A stretch of DNA of 64,000 bases from contig NZ_CP162553.1 of the NCBI RefSeq assembly GCF_040939785.1, forward strand, positions 6,281,001 through 6,345,000, in the 5' to 3' direction. The translations under genes were made by a program, and so were the position numbers. Position 1 is the first letter of the stretch. Each line of letters starts with the position of its first letter. Below are positions 53,352-63,392 of the stretch, in pieces. The notes below the pieces were generated by a model, which ran no database searches, had not been told where the DNA came from, and worked only from the letters and a program-made list of their open reading frames with translations. The stretch is from Bradyrhizobium lupini (GTDB lineage: Bacteria > Pseudomonadota > Alphaproteobacteria > Rhizobiales > Xanthobacteraceae).

Positions 53352-54245
53352 TCAGATCCGCTCGATGTCGTGGGTGCCGAACAGGCCGTAGGGCTTGATC
53401 ATCAGCACGATGATGAGGACGTAGAACGGCGCGATCTCGTAGAGATTGCCCCAGTGAAGGTATTCGCTGTCGACATATTGCGCGATGTTCTCGAGCAGGC
53501 CGATGATGATGCCGCCGAGCACGGCGCCGCCGACGGAATCGAGTCCGCCGAGGATCGCCGCCGGAAACACCTTAATGCCGTAGCCGGCCAACCCGGACGA
53601 GACGCCGTTCACCACGGCAACAACGACGCCCGCGACCGCGGAAACCGTCGCTGAGATCGCCCACGCCATCGCGAACACGCTTTTCACGGAGATGCCGAGC
53701 GACTGTGCCACCTGCTGGTTGAACGCGGTGGCGCGCATCGCAAGTCCGTACTTCGAGGCGCGGAAGAACCAGGCCATGCCGATCATCATCGCGACCGAGA
53801 CGACGAGGCTCATGACATAGACGGTTTGGATCTGGAGCCCGAGCAGGCTGACGGCCTGGCTCTCGAACACACGCGGGAACGGCTGTGGATTGACACCGAA
53901 TATCCATTTCAGCGTCGCCTGCAGCACGGTGGAGAGGCCGATCGTCACCATGATGACCGAGATGATGGGTTCGCCGATCATCGGTCGCAGGATCAGGACC
54001 TGCACCGCGATGCCGAACACGAACATGAACACCAGCGTCATCGGCATGCCGATCCAGAACGGCACCTGGTATTTCGCGAGCAAGGTCCAGCACACCCAGG
54101 CGCCGACAAGCAAGAGCTCGCCCTGCGCGAAATTGACGACCTGGCTAGCCTTGTAGATCAGCACAAAGGACATCGCGACCACGCCATAGAGCGTGCCGAC
54201 CACGAGGCCGTTGACCAGGAGCTGGATGAGGAAGGCGGTGTTCAT
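53352..54245 (-). CDS. livH: ABC transporter permease LivH
   Basis: This 297-residue polytopic protein has LIQLLVNGLVVGTLYGVVAM at the N-terminus, VNFAQGELLLVGAWV, AWAISATVSAVAGVVVA and FPAAILGGLDSVGGAVLGG, all diagnostic of LivH. It partners with LivM. It is separated from the acyl-CoA ligase gene by a 220-bp gap full of inverted repeats, so the downstream permease block may be transcribed at a different level. Confidence 0.95.
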   Translation of the reverse strand: MNTAFLIQLLVNGLVVGTLYGVVAMSFVLIYKASQVVNFAQGELLLVGAWVCWTLLAKYQVPFWIGMPMTLVFMFVFGIAVQVLILRPMIGEPIISVIMVTIGLSTVLQATLKWIFGVNPQPFPRVFESQAVSLLGLQIQTVYVMSLVVSVAMMIGMAWFFRASKYGLAMRATAFNQQVAQSLGISVKSVFAMAWAISATVSAVAGVVVAVVNGVSSGLAGYGIKVFPAAILGGLDSVGGAVLGGIIIGLLENIAQYVDSEYLHWGNLYEIAPFYVLIIVLMIKPYGLFGTHDIERI

Positions 54246-54280
54246 GAAGTGGTGCTCGCTGACAAATCCGGCGCGCTCTT

Positions 54281-54428
54281 CCCCTCTCCCCTTGTGGGGG
54301 AGGGTGGCTTGGCGAAGCGAAGACGGGTGAGGGGTTGTCTCAGCAGTAAGGGCGGGGAGAGAGGACCCCTCACCCGACTGGGGTCTTGGCTAATGGCGGA
54401 GATGCCCTCTCCCGCAACGGGAGAGGGC
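54281..54428. repeat. Intergenic inverted repeats inside the liv operon
   Basis: The 220-bp gap between the acyl-CoA ligase gene and livH holds three palindromic elements: CCCTCTCCCC-ttgt-GGGGGAGGG (54282-54308), an 11-bp pair CGGGTGAGGGG (54324-54334) with CCCCTCACCCG (54366-54376), and GCCCTCTCCCG-caa-CGGGAGAGGGC (54404-54428). They are a dispersed repeat type common between bradyrhizobial genes. Strong RNA stems here could stabilise or attenuate the transcript. Confidence 0.8.
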
Positions 54429-54465
54429 GCATCGACCCGCATCGCGCTCTCGGTTCGAAGTAGGC

Positions 54466-56397
54466 TCACTCCGCGGCCTCCGCCATGTGCCCGGGTCCGC
54501 CCAGGTCCACGACCCTCAGCGTTGTACGTACGCGCTGCGTGCTGCCGTCCTGGAAGCGGATCACGGTGTCCACGGGGATGTCGGCCTGGCCGCGGTAGAT
54601 CGCGTCGATGATGCCTTCGTACTTTTCGTTGATGACGCTGCGGCGCACTTTCCGCGTGCGGGTGAGTTCGCCGTCGTCGGCGTCGAGCTCCTTGTAGAGC
54701 AGCAGGAAACGGGAGATGCGCTGTGCCGGCGGCAGAGTCGCGTTGACGGTCTCGACTTCCTTCTTGAGTAGCGCATAAACCTCGGGCCGCGAGGCCAGGT
54801 CGCTGTAGGTCGTAAACGAGAGCCGGTTCTTCTCCGCCCATTTCGAGATGATGGAGTAGCGGATGCAGATCATTGCGGCGAGCGCGTCGCGGCCCGAGCC
54901 CAGCACCACGGCTTCGGCGATATAGGGGGAGAACTTCAGCTTGTTCTCGATGAATTGCGGCGAGAAGCGCTCGCCGCGCGAGGTCTCGGCGAGATCCTTG
55001 ATGCGGTCGATGACCACGAGCTGACGGTTCGCGTTGAAATAGCCGGCGTCACCGGACAGCATCCAGCCGTCCTTGATGTCGGCTACGCTCGCCTCCGGGT
55101 TCTTGTAGTAGCCGAGGAACATGTTGGGATGCCGCACCACGATCTCGCCGACGCCGTGGACGTCGGCATTGTCGATGCGGATCTCGACGCTGTCGGCCAT
55201 CGGCACGCCCGTCGTGTCGGGATCGACCTTGCCCGCGGGATGCAGCGTGTAGGCCCCCAGCAGCTCGGTCTGGCCATAGAGCGTGCGCAGCGGCACGCCC
55301 ATGGCCTGGAAGAACTTGAAAGTCTCGGGCCCGAGTGCCGCGCCGCCGGTTGCGGCTGAACGCAGGCGGGTGAAGCCGAGGCGGTCGCGCAATGCACGGA
55401 ACAGGATCGCGTCGGCAAAGCCGGAACGCTCGCCCTGTTCGAGCGCGGCAAGCCCGCTCTTCATGCCGATGTCGAACAGGCGCTGCTTGAACGGGGTTGC
55501 GTCCATCACCCTGGCGCGGACATCGGCGGCGATCGATTCCCAAACGCGCGGTGCAAACAGGATAAACGTCGGCGCGATCTCGCGCAGATCGTTCATCATG
55601 GTCTCGGGCTCTTCGACGAAGTTGATCTTCATCCGGCACAAGAGGCCTTTGCCGAGTACATAGACCTGTTCCATGATCCAAGGCAGCGGCAGCACCGACA
55701 CGTATTCGTCGTCCGGCCCTTTCGGGTCGAAAGCGAGATACGTGGCGCAATGGCCGAGCACGCGGCCGGCGGCGAGCATCGCGAGCTTTGGATGCGACGT
55801 GGTACCTGATGTCGTGCAGAGGATCGCGACGTCCTCGCCCTTGGTCGCGTCCACCAGCCGATCGTAAAGATCCGGTTCGCGCGTAGCCCGCGCCCGGCCG
55901 AGTTCGGCAAACGTCTCCGCCGACATCAAGCGCGGATCATCGTATTTCCGCATGCCGCGCGGATCGGAATAGATGATGTGCTTCAGCTTTGGGACGCGGT
56001 CGGCGAGGGTGAGCAGCTTGTCGACCTGCTCCTCGTCCTCGGCGAAAACGAGCTGCGCCTCGCCATAATTGAGGAGATACGAAGCTTCTTCGTCGAGCAC
56101 GTCGCGGTAGAGCCCGAGGCTCAAGCCTCCAACCGCATGAGTGGCGATTTCCGCCGCGACCCAGTCCGGCCGGTTGTCGCCGATGATGCCGATGACATCC
56201 TGGCGTCCAAGGCCCAGTTCGACGAGGCCGAGCGCGAAGTCGCGCACCCGCGTCTGGTAGTCGTTCCAGGTGAACGGGCGCCATAGCCCAAGATCCTTCT
56301 CGCGCAGCGCAATTTCGTTGCCGTACTCCTTCGCATTGAGCCGGAGCATCTTCGGATAGGTGTCGGCCTGCGCAACGCGGCCTGCGTAATCCATCAT
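54466..56397 (-). CDS. Long-chain/aromatic acyl-CoA ligase (AMP-forming)
   Basis: This 643-residue protein is an ANL-family acyl-CoA synthetase: AILCTTSGTTSHPKLAML (P-loop with TSGTT), FFQAMGVPLRTLYGQTE, DGWMLSGDAGYFNANRQL and IKDLAETSRGERFSPQFIEN (hinge and motif for the C-terminal domain). The size is that of long-chain fatty acid ligases. It lies between livG and livH in the same operon (ATGA overlap with livG at 56394-56397), so it likely activates the acid brought in by this transporter. The exact acid is unknown. Confidence 0.9.
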   Translation of the reverse strand: MMDYAGRVAQADTYPKMLRLNAKEYGNEIALREKDLGLWRPFTWNDYQTRVRDFALGLVELGLGRQDVIGIIGDNRPDWVAAEIATHAVGGLSLGLYRDVLDEEASYLLNYGEAQLVFAEDEEQVDKLLTLADRVPKLKHIIYSDPRGMRKYDDPRLMSAETFAELGRARATREPDLYDRLVDATKGEDVAILCTTSGTTSHPKLAMLAAGRVLGHCATYLAFDPKGPDDEYVSVLPLPWIMEQVYVLGKGLLCRMKINFVEEPETMMNDLREIAPTFILFAPRVWESIAADVRARVMDATPFKQRLFDIGMKSGLAALEQGERSGFADAILFRALRDRLGFTRLRSAATGGAALGPETFKFFQAMGVPLRTLYGQTELLGAYTLHPAGKVDPDTTGVPMADSVEIRIDNADVHGVGEIVVRHPNMFLGYYKNPEASVADIKDGWMLSGDAGYFNANRQLVVIDRIKDLAETSRGERFSPQFIENKLKFSPYIAEAVVLGSGRDALAAMICIRYSIISKWAEKNRLSFTTYSDLASRPEVYALLKKEVETVNATLPPAQRISRFLLLYKELDADDGELTRTRKVRRSVINEKYEGIIDAIYRGQADIPVDTVIRFQDGSTQRVRTTLRVVDLGGPGHMAEAAE

Positions 56398-57218
56398 GCC
56401 GCGCTCTCCTGCGCCGGCGGCGCATCGTCAGGATCGACCAGCACCTCATCCTCTTCGCCGAGATAGGCGCGCCTGACGTGGGGATCAGCGAGCACGGCGG
56501 CCGGATCGCCCTCGGCGATCTTGCGGCCGAAATCCAGCACCATGACGCGGTGGGAGATGTCCATCACCACGCCCATGTCGTGCTCGATCATCACCACGGT
56601 CATGCCGAACTCCTCGTTGAGATCGACGATGTACCGGGCCATGTCCTCCTTCTCCTCGAAGTTCATGCCGGCCATCGGCTCGTCGAGGAGAATGAGGCGC
56701 GGCTCCAGCGCCATGGCGCGGGCGAGCTCGACGCGCTTGCGCAAGCCGTAGGAGAGAGTGCCGGCCGGCGCCTTTCGCACCGACTGGAGATCGAGGAAAT
56801 CGATGATTTCTTCCACCTTGCGGCGGTGCTCGAGCTCTTCCTTGCGCGCGCCGGTGAGCCAGTACAGCGAGCCCGTGAGAAAATTGTTCTTCAGGAGGTG
56901 ATGGCGTCCGACCATGATGTTGTCGAGCACGCTCATGTGGTGGAACAGCGCCAGGTTCTGGAAGGTGCGGCCGATGCCGAGCGACGCGCGCGCGTTGGGC
57001 GTCAGGCCGGTGATGTCGCGGCCCTGGTAGAACAGCTGGCCTTCGGTCGGCTTGTAGCGGCCGGAAATACAGTTCACGATCGAGGTCTTGCCGGCGCCGT
57101 TGGGGCCGATGATCGAGAACAGCTCGCCTTCCCTGATGGCGAAGCCGACATCGGTCAGCGCACGAACGCCGCCGAATCGCAAGGACACGCCGCGCACTTC
57201 AAGACTGGTAGCCACCAA
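56394..57218 (-). CDS. livG: Branched-chain amino acid-type ABC transporter ATPase LivG
   Basis: This 274-residue ATPase carries Walker A GPNGAGKTSIVN, signature LSYGLRKRVELARAMAL, Walker B LILLDEPMAGMN and the C-terminal LivG extension with VMVLDFGRKIAEGDP and RAYLGEEDE. It heads the operon livG, acyl-CoA ligase, livH, livM, binding protein, livF. The upstream region is shared with the divergent Crp/Fnr gene. Confidence 0.95.
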   Translation of the reverse strand: MVATSLEVRGVSLRFGGVRALTDVGFAIREGELFSIIGPNGAGKTSIVNCISGRYKPTEGQLFYQGRDITGLTPNARASLGIGRTFQNLALFHHMSVLDNIMVGRHHLLKNNFLTGSLYWLTGARKEELEHRRKVEEIIDFLDLQSVRKAPAGTLSYGLRKRVELARAMALEPRLILLDEPMAGMNFEEKEDMARYIVDLNEEFGMTVVMIEHDMGVVMDISHRVMVLDFGRKIAEGDPAAVLADPHVRRAYLGEEDEVLVDPDDAPPAQESAA

Positions 57219-57547
57219 ACAGATCCCTCCCGGTGATGGCGCTTTCAGTGGCGCTCTTCGTCCGTTCTATCGGGCAATCCTAGTACGACCGTGCCGGTGA
57301 GGCCATGCAGCAGATGGTCTCGACCGGAGCCGCGCCGCTCTCGTTCCCGTTTGGGATCAAAAGCCGCATCGCCCGAGGTGGTCCTCAATAGGGGAAAGCG
57401 TTATTTTAAAATGTCTCCCGCCTGACAATTCTGCGACAAAGTTTTTGGATGGGGGGATCATCCATCTTTCGTTGGATGGTGTTCGAAACGGTCATGCTGC
57501 GTTGCAGCAGAACAGGAGTGACGAACGGTGCGGCTGGCTTCGGGATC
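57219..57547. promoter_or_regulatory. Divergent intergenic region between livG and the Crp/Fnr gene
   Basis: These 329 bases hold no gene; an open frame here is only the 5' extension of the Crp/Fnr frame. Promoters for the liv operon and the regulator should lie here. I see no clear full FNR (TTGAT-N4-ATCAA) or CRP palindrome; the half-site GGATCAAAA lies near 57354-57362. Local control of the liv operon by the divergent regulator is a reasonable guess from arrangement only. Confidence 0.35.
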
Positions 57548-58225
57548 ATGATTTCAGAGGATCAACTGAAGCGCGTCGCTGCCTGGTCGCGCGAGCTCAC
57601 GCAAGCGGAGATCGAGGTCGCTCGTACGGGGATCACGGAGCGGTCCTACGGCACTGGCGAGACCGTCTTCATGCGCGGCGATACGTTCGACTATTGGGCC
57701 GGCATGGTCTTCGGCCTTGCCCGGATGGGTGGGGTCTCGCGCGACGGCAAGGAGACGAGTCTTGCCGGGCTGACGGCAGGGGCCTGGTTCGGCGAGGGCA
57801 GCGTGCTCAAGAACGAGCCGCGCCGCTATGACGTGGTCGCGCTGCGCAACAGCCGCGTCGCGCTGATGGAACGCAGCGCCTTCATGTGGCTGTTCGAGAA
57901 CAGCGTCGGCTTCAACCGCTTCCTGGTACGCCAGCTCAACGAGCGGCTCGGCCAGTTCATCGGCATGCTCGAGGTCAACCGCACGTTGGATGCCACTGCG
58001 CGGCTTGCCCGCAGCATTGCTTCGCTGTTCAATCCGATCCTCTATCCGGAATCCACCGCGCATCTGGAGATCACCCAGGAAGAGATCGGCGCGCTTTCCG
58101 GCATGTCCCGCCAGAATGCCAACCGCGCGCTGAACCGGCTGGAGAAAGAGGGCTTGCTCCGGTTGGAGTATGGTGGCGTGACTATTCTGGATATCGAACG
58201 GCTAAGGGGGTACGGGGAGGAGTGA
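57548..58225 (+). CDS. Crp/Fnr-family transcriptional regulator
   Basis: From ATG 57548 the protein is 225 residues, the family norm; the open frame extends to 57449 without homology-like sequence. Residues about 15-130 form a cyclic-nucleotide-binding-type domain (YGTGETVFMRGDTFDYW, LTAGAWFGEGSVLKNE) and about 150-225 the winged helix (LEITQEEIGALSGMSRQN with recognition helix RQNANRALNRLEKEG). The four-cysteine Fe-S ligands of FNR are absent, so it is not an oxygen sensor of that kind. It is divergent from the liv operon and probably regulates it or nearby genes. Confidence 0.9.
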   Translation: MISEDQLKRVAAWSRELTQAEIEVARTGITERSYGTGETVFMRGDTFDYWAGMVFGLARMGGVSRDGKETSLAGLTAGAWFGEGSVLKNEPRRYDVVALRNSRVALMERSAFMWLFENSVGFNRFLVRQLNERLGQFIGMLEVNRTLDATARLARSIASLFNPILYPESTAHLEITQEEIGALSGMSRQNANRALNRLEKEGLLRLEYGGVTILDIERLRGYGEE

Positions 58226-58367
58226 AGCAGCGTTCGCGGCCGCAACTGCGAGCGCCGCAACCCACCGCTTGCTCTTCCGGCACGACGAGCCCATCCTTGC
58301 AGAGATCCTGGGCCATCTGACCGGGTCCAGCAGGCTGCGCCATCGCGGCGCCCGCGGGGTCTCGACC

Positions 58368-61300
58368 ATGAACTGCTCCTGTTGCGGTTCCGAGGTTCAG
58401 AGCGGCTTTGTCTTCTGCCCGAAATGCGGCACGAAGCAGCCGAACGCCTGCCCCGGCTGCGGCTATGCGTGCGCACCGGATTTCGCGTACTGCCCGAAAT
58501 GCGGCGCCCTCGTCAGTGAAGCCTCCAAGTCAGGCGGGCTGGCATCAATGCGGGCCAGCCGCGTGACAGTCCCGACCAGTGCGTCCTCGCCACCGCTGGC
58601 GCCGACGGCCGAAGCCCAATACGGGTTTCGATCGCAGCCGGACAAGATCGACAGCGAAGCCAACCGCCGCACCATTACCGTGCTGTTTGCCGACCTTAGC
58701 GGCTTCACCACGATGAGCGAGCGACTCGATCCTGAAGTCATGCAGGCGCTTCAGAACGAATTGTTCGAGGAGCTAACGGCGGCGGTGCAAAGCTTTGGCG
58801 GCTTCGTGGACAAATTCATCGGCGACGCGCTGCTTGCGCTATTCGGAGCGCCGGCCGCGCACGAAGACGACCCCGAGCGGGCCGTCCGCGCCGCGCTCGA
58901 CATGATCGGCCGAACGGCGCAACTCAGCGAACGTGCAAAGGCGTATGCCGGGTCACCGCTCCTGCTTCATGTCGGCATCAACACCGGGCACGTGGTTGCT
59001 GGCGGACTGGGTGTTGGAGTTGCCAAATCCTACTCGGTCACGGGCGATACGGTGAATACGGCTCAACGATTGCAGTCGATGGCTTCCACGGGCGAGGTGC
59101 TGGTCGGGCCGCTGACCTACCGTCTTACGCGGCATGCATTCTCATATGAATCGCTTGGCGAGGTCTCGCTGAAGGGCAAGATGGGCAGCGTCCTGGTCCA
59201 TCGCTTGAACGGACCGCTCGACACGCCCCGTGCGGCACGCGGCCTCGATACGCTGGGCCTGAGTGCGCCGGTGATTGGGCGCGACGCCGAGCTCGCCCGT
59301 CTAGTCGACAATCTTGATCTCGCGTGTGGCGGCGCGGCGCAGCTGGTGCGGCTGGTCGGTGAAGCCGGCATCGGCAAAACGCGTCTGGTGGACGAATTCG
59401 TTGCCCACGCCCGCGATGAGGACCGTTTCGCCGGCGTGGCGATCCGGCGCGCTGTCTGCTCGCCGCTGGGCGAACAGTCCTATGGCACCCTTGCCGCTGT
59501 GCTGCGCAGCGCCTACGGCATCGCGCAGAAGACGACCGTGGCGGAGGCCCAGGCCAAGCTGGCGACGGCACTGTCGGAGCTCGGCCTTGCGGTCGAAGAG
59601 GCCGATCGCCTGATGCCCCTTTATTTCCACGTTCTCGGCCTCGGCGATCCGGACGCCGCGCTGCAGCACGTCGAGCCCGAGCAGCTTCGGCGGCAGATAT
59701 TCTTTGCGATCTCGTACCGTGTTCGAACGGCGCCTGGTCCTGTCGCCGCTCCTGATCATTGTCGAGGATCTGCACTGGGCCGATGCCGTATCGCTTGAAG
59801 CGCTGCGGTTCCTGATGGACCGGCTGGAGCGTACGCGGCTGATGCTGTTGTTTACGCATCGGCCTATGCTGGAACTGGATCAGTTCGGCTCGGGGCGGAT
59901 CAGCCATACAACCCTTCGATTGCTTCCGCTTGGTGATGCAGACGGACAAAAGCTGCTCGCGGCCTACTTCAGCCACGGTTGGAGTGAACCGCCGGGAAGT
60001 CTGTTCAGTCGAATCCTGGAGCGCGCGGGCGGCAATCCACTCTTCTTTGAGGAAATCATCCGCGGTCTCATCGAAGCTGGCGCCTTGGAGCGTGACGGCT
60101 CACAGTGGCGGATCAAGTCAGATGAAGCCGCCGCCGACATACCGGCAAGCATTCAGGCCCTGTTACTGGCGCGCCTGGACCGGCTGCCGCATGAGGTGCG
60201 CCGCTTGGCCCAGGAGGCCGCGGTGATCGGCCCACGTTTCGATGCGGCTCTTCTCGGTGCGATGGCATCGCAGCGGACGAAGGTGGAAGCGGGGCTCGAA
60301 CTTCTGTGCGATGCCGAGATTGTCGAGGAGGTCGCGGGCGCGAACTCGATCTCGCTGCGATCTTATCGCTTTACGCAAACCATGCTTCAGGACGTGATCT
60401 ATCAAAACCTGCTCTTGCAGCGTCGGATCGAGCTCCATGGACGGATTGGTGCCGCGCTGGAGCGGCTCTATGGCAATGAGCCCGAGCGCCTCGAGGACCT
60501 CATACTGCTCGGACATCATTTCAGTCTGAGCGCGAGCAAGCCGAAAGGTGCGCGCTATCTGCGCGCGGCCGGCGATCGCGCCCGCGCGACCTACGCCAAT
60601 GACGATGCCATCCGCTTCTACCAACAGGCTCTCGCCGTGTTGTTGGCCGGCGGGGAATGGGAGCCCGAACGCCTGATCCTCTGCGAGCGGATCGCGGAGC
60701 TGTGTGCCGCGGCCGGCCGGAGGATCACGGCTGAGGAGCACTACCAGAGTGCGCTGGAAGGTCATCGCAATGCGGAGGACCGCATCGGCGAAGCGCGAAT
60801 TCTCCGCAAGCTTGGCCGATTGTTGTGGGACGCCGGCAAGCGGATCAAGGCAGAGGCGCATTATGCCGAGGCGGCCGAACGGCTGGGAGGGACCGACGCG
60901 CCCATCGAGTGGGCGCACCTCCTGCAAGAGCGCGGCCGTCTTTCGTTTCGCACGGGCGATCACGTGGCCGCCGCGAGATGGGCGGACGAGGCGCTTGGCT
61001 ACGCCCGAAGCGTACCGGCGGACGCCGACAGGCAAGTCGGATTCGAGGCGGCGCGCGCCATAGCAGAGTCGCTCAACACCAAGGGGGTGGCACTGGCGCG
61101 GCTTGGCCGACACCAGGAGGCGGTGCGCGAGGTGGAGCAAAGTGTCGCAGCAGCCGAGGCCGCCGGGCTCCTCAACGTGGCCTGCCGCGGCTACACCAAT
61201 CTCGGTGTGCTCTACACGATTGTCGACCCGGCGAAAGCCGTGGAGGTTTGCCGGCGCGGACTCGATGTCGCGTGTCGGATCGGCGATCTCGGGTTCCAGG

Positions 61301-61693
61301 CGCGCCTTCTTGCCAATTTTGCTGTTGCCTGTTGCACCTTCACGGACAAATGTACTGGAGGAGGGGGTGCCGGCCGCCGAAAAGGCGATCGAAATCGACC
61401 GCGCGCTTGATCAGCGCGAGCATCTCTCCGTGCCGTTGATCGTGCTCGGGCAAATCCATCAATGCCATTTCCGGCCCGATCTGGCTGCTCGTTGCTACAA
61501 TGAGGCAATCGAGGTGGCGAGCGAAACCGGCGAGCCGCAGCAGCTGTTTCCATGCTATGATGGTCTTGCGACGCTGAACCTTGATCGAGGCGACATGCCC
61601 GAGGCCGAGCGATATTTCGCGCTGGCACAGGACGTCTGCACGCGGCACGGGCTTGATCCCGCAGGGCTGATCGTACTGCCGTTTCTTGACTAG
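58368..61693 (+). pseudogene. Zinc-ribbon/adenylate cyclase/AAA ATPase/TPR protein with two frameshifts
   Basis: The start ATG 58368 gives a double zinc ribbon (CSCCGSEVQSGFVFCPKCG), then a class III cyclase domain (TVLFADLSGFTTMSERLDP, KFIGDALLALFGAPAAHEDD), a STAND-type ATPase (LVGEAGIGKTRLVDEFV, IIVEDLHWADAVSLEALRFL) and TPR-like helices to 61693, about 1,107 residues. Frame 1 ends in nonsense after FFAIS near 59710; omitting one base at about 59711-59712 yields FAIRTVFERRLVL. A second break at about 61354 is fixed by omitting one base, giving TDKCLEEGVPAAEKA. Such proteins are large signal transducers. Two precise one-base insertions in an otherwise perfect gene suggest sequence error. 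Confidence 0.82.
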
Positions 61694-61714
61694 ATCATGT
61701 GAAGGAGTGCCATC

Positions 61715-62395
61715 ATGTCTGAACGTCACGTCGAGGGACCACTTCAACCGGGCGATCGTGCACCGAACGTCGTGCTGGACGCGATCACACGCGACGGAAA
61801 GATCGCGCTCGAAGACTTTCGCGGACAAAGCCCGATATTGGTGGGCCTGTATCGGGGGCTGCATTGCCCGTTCTGCCGCCGCCATATCGCGGCACAGGCG
61901 CAACTTGATGCCGCCTTGCACGAGCAAGGCGTCGAAAGTCTCACGGTGGTCAACACGCCGATCGAGCGCGCGCGACTCTATTTTCGTTACCATCCGTTGC
62001 CCAACCTGCTCGCTGCGTCCGATCCCGAGCGGCTCTCGCACCGCGCATTCGGCCTGCCCAATCTCGAGTTCACGGAGAACGAGACCGAGTGGCCGCACAA
62101 GGTCGGCATGAACGTGGTCATGAGCATGCAAGTCGACATGCCCGGCGAATTGCCCGCCCCGATGAACCGGCCCGCGGCCGCGGAGTACCTCAATAACAAG
62201 GACGGCTATGAGATAACGGAAGCCGATCAGCGCATGGCGGCAACCGGCCAGGGCCAGCTCTTCGGGCAGTTTCTGCTCGACCGCGAGGGGGTTGTGCGCT
62301 GGAGCTTTACCGAGGTGCCCGAAGGCGGCCATCGCATGTTTGCCGCGCCGAGCCCGCAGGAGCTGATGTCGGCCGCCTCGCAGATGGCAAGCTAG
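61715..62395 (+). CDS. Peroxiredoxin-like (AhpC/TSA-type) protein
   Basis: This 226-residue thioredoxin-fold protein begins after GAAGGAGTG at a good distance. LQPGDRAPNVVLDAI and the redox motif LHCPFCRRH (Cys-x-x-Cys) are as in redoxin-domain proteins, and LFGQFLLDREGVVRW is the late beta strand. The CxxC points to a thiol-disulphide or peroxide-reducing role; the usual peroxiredoxin Thr-x-x-Cys is replaced. It lies 21 bp after the cyclase gene and may be co-transcribed. Confidence 0.75.
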   Translation: MSERHVEGPLQPGDRAPNVVLDAITRDGKIALEDFRGQSPILVGLYRGLHCPFCRRHIAAQAQLDAALHEQGVESLTVVNTPIERARLYFRYHPLPNLLAASDPERLSHRAFGLPNLEFTENETEWPHKVGMNVVMSMQVDMPGELPAPMNRPAAAEYLNNKDGYEITEADQRMAATGQGQLFGQFLLDREGVVRWSFTEVPEGGHRMFAAPSPQELMSAASQMAS

Positions 62396-62411
62396 GCACC
62401 GCGTCTGGCGA

Positions 62412-63251
62412 TCATTCCGCCACCTTCGGCCGCTTGTCCACCAATGCTGCCGCCATCGCCGAGATCAGCGGGCGCATGAAATAGTGGTCTTCCACCGGCG
62501 AGATGTCCGTGCGCAAGCCGTGCGCTACGAGCTCGCCGGAGACGGCCGGCCCCACTGACGCGATCAGCGTCCGCTCGAATCCTGCGCGCAGGCGCGCCTC
62601 GCTGCCATGCGCCCTCGCAGCTTCGAGGAGACGGCGGACCTGGCCGAGATTGGTCAGTGCGATGGCGTCGATCCGCCCTTCCGCCATGTCGTCGATTGCG
62701 TTGACGATGCTGGCGTCCGCAGCCTTTGGATCGTAGACGTAAGGCAACACGGTATCGACCTCGGCACCTTGCGCGACGAGCGCGCCGGTCAGCGCGCTGT
62801 GGTCCTTGTCGGGATAGAGCTGGAGGCCGAGGCGACGTCCGTTCAGGTCGAGCTTGCTCAGCATCTCGATCACACCCTCGGTGGTCGGCTTCTCCGTCAT
62901 CTGCTGCTGCTCGAGCCCGATCTCGCGTAGCGCCTTGCCGGGCTTCGGGCCGCGGGTGAATTTTCGCGATCGGGCGAGGGAAGCAACCAAGGCCTGGTCG
63001 AGACCACGGGTTCGCGCGAGCTTCATGATCCGCCGCAGGCCTTCGCCGGTCATCAGCACGAGATCGTCGAAGGGCTTGTCGATGGCGCGGCGGATCCAGG
63101 CCTCGACCGGGGCGGGGTCCGATGCATCCTGGATGGTGAACATCGGGCATTGCACGACCTCGGCGCCTTGCTCGGCCAGCAGCTTCGAAAACTGCGCCTC
63201 CTCGCGCGTTTCCAGGATCAGGATGCGGGCGCCGTTCAAGCGGTGGGCCAT
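62412..63251 (-). CDS. hemD: Uroporphyrinogen-III synthase
   Basis: From ATG 63251 ([20 protein letters not shown]) the protein is 279 residues with two Rossmann-like halves: [52 protein letters not shown] and [15 protein letters not shown], then [16 protein letters not shown]. That pattern is HemD, which cyclises hydroxymethylbilane to uroporphyrinogen III for haem, sirohaem and cobalamin. HemD is poorly conserved, but [12 protein letters not shown] and the fold order are good. A frame extension to 63317 is not supported. It is convergent with the peroxiredoxin-like gene. Confidence 0.85.
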   Translation of the reverse strand: MAHRLNGARILILETREEAQFSKLLAEQGAEVVQCPMFTIQDASDPAPVEAWIRRAIDKPFDDLVLMTGEGLRRIMKLARTRGLDQALVASLARSRKFTRGPKPGKALREIGLEQQQMTEKPTTEGVIEMLSKLDLNGRRLGLQLYPDKDHSALTGALVAQGAEVDTVLPYVYDPKAADASIVNAIDDMAEGRIDAIALTNLGQVRRLLEAARAHGSEARLRAGFERTLIASVGPAVSGELVAHGLRTDISPVEDHYFMRPLISAMAAALVDKRPKVAE

Positions 63252-63392
63252 GAGCCTACTCCGGTCAGTCAAAGCAATCGTGCGTTCATCCTGACTCCAC
63301 GGTCGGGATTGGCGCAAGGTAGGGTCGGTGATAGAGCAGGGCGCAAATCGCGGGTCGTTCCGCAGCCGCTGCCCAAACCTTCATCAAGGCCC

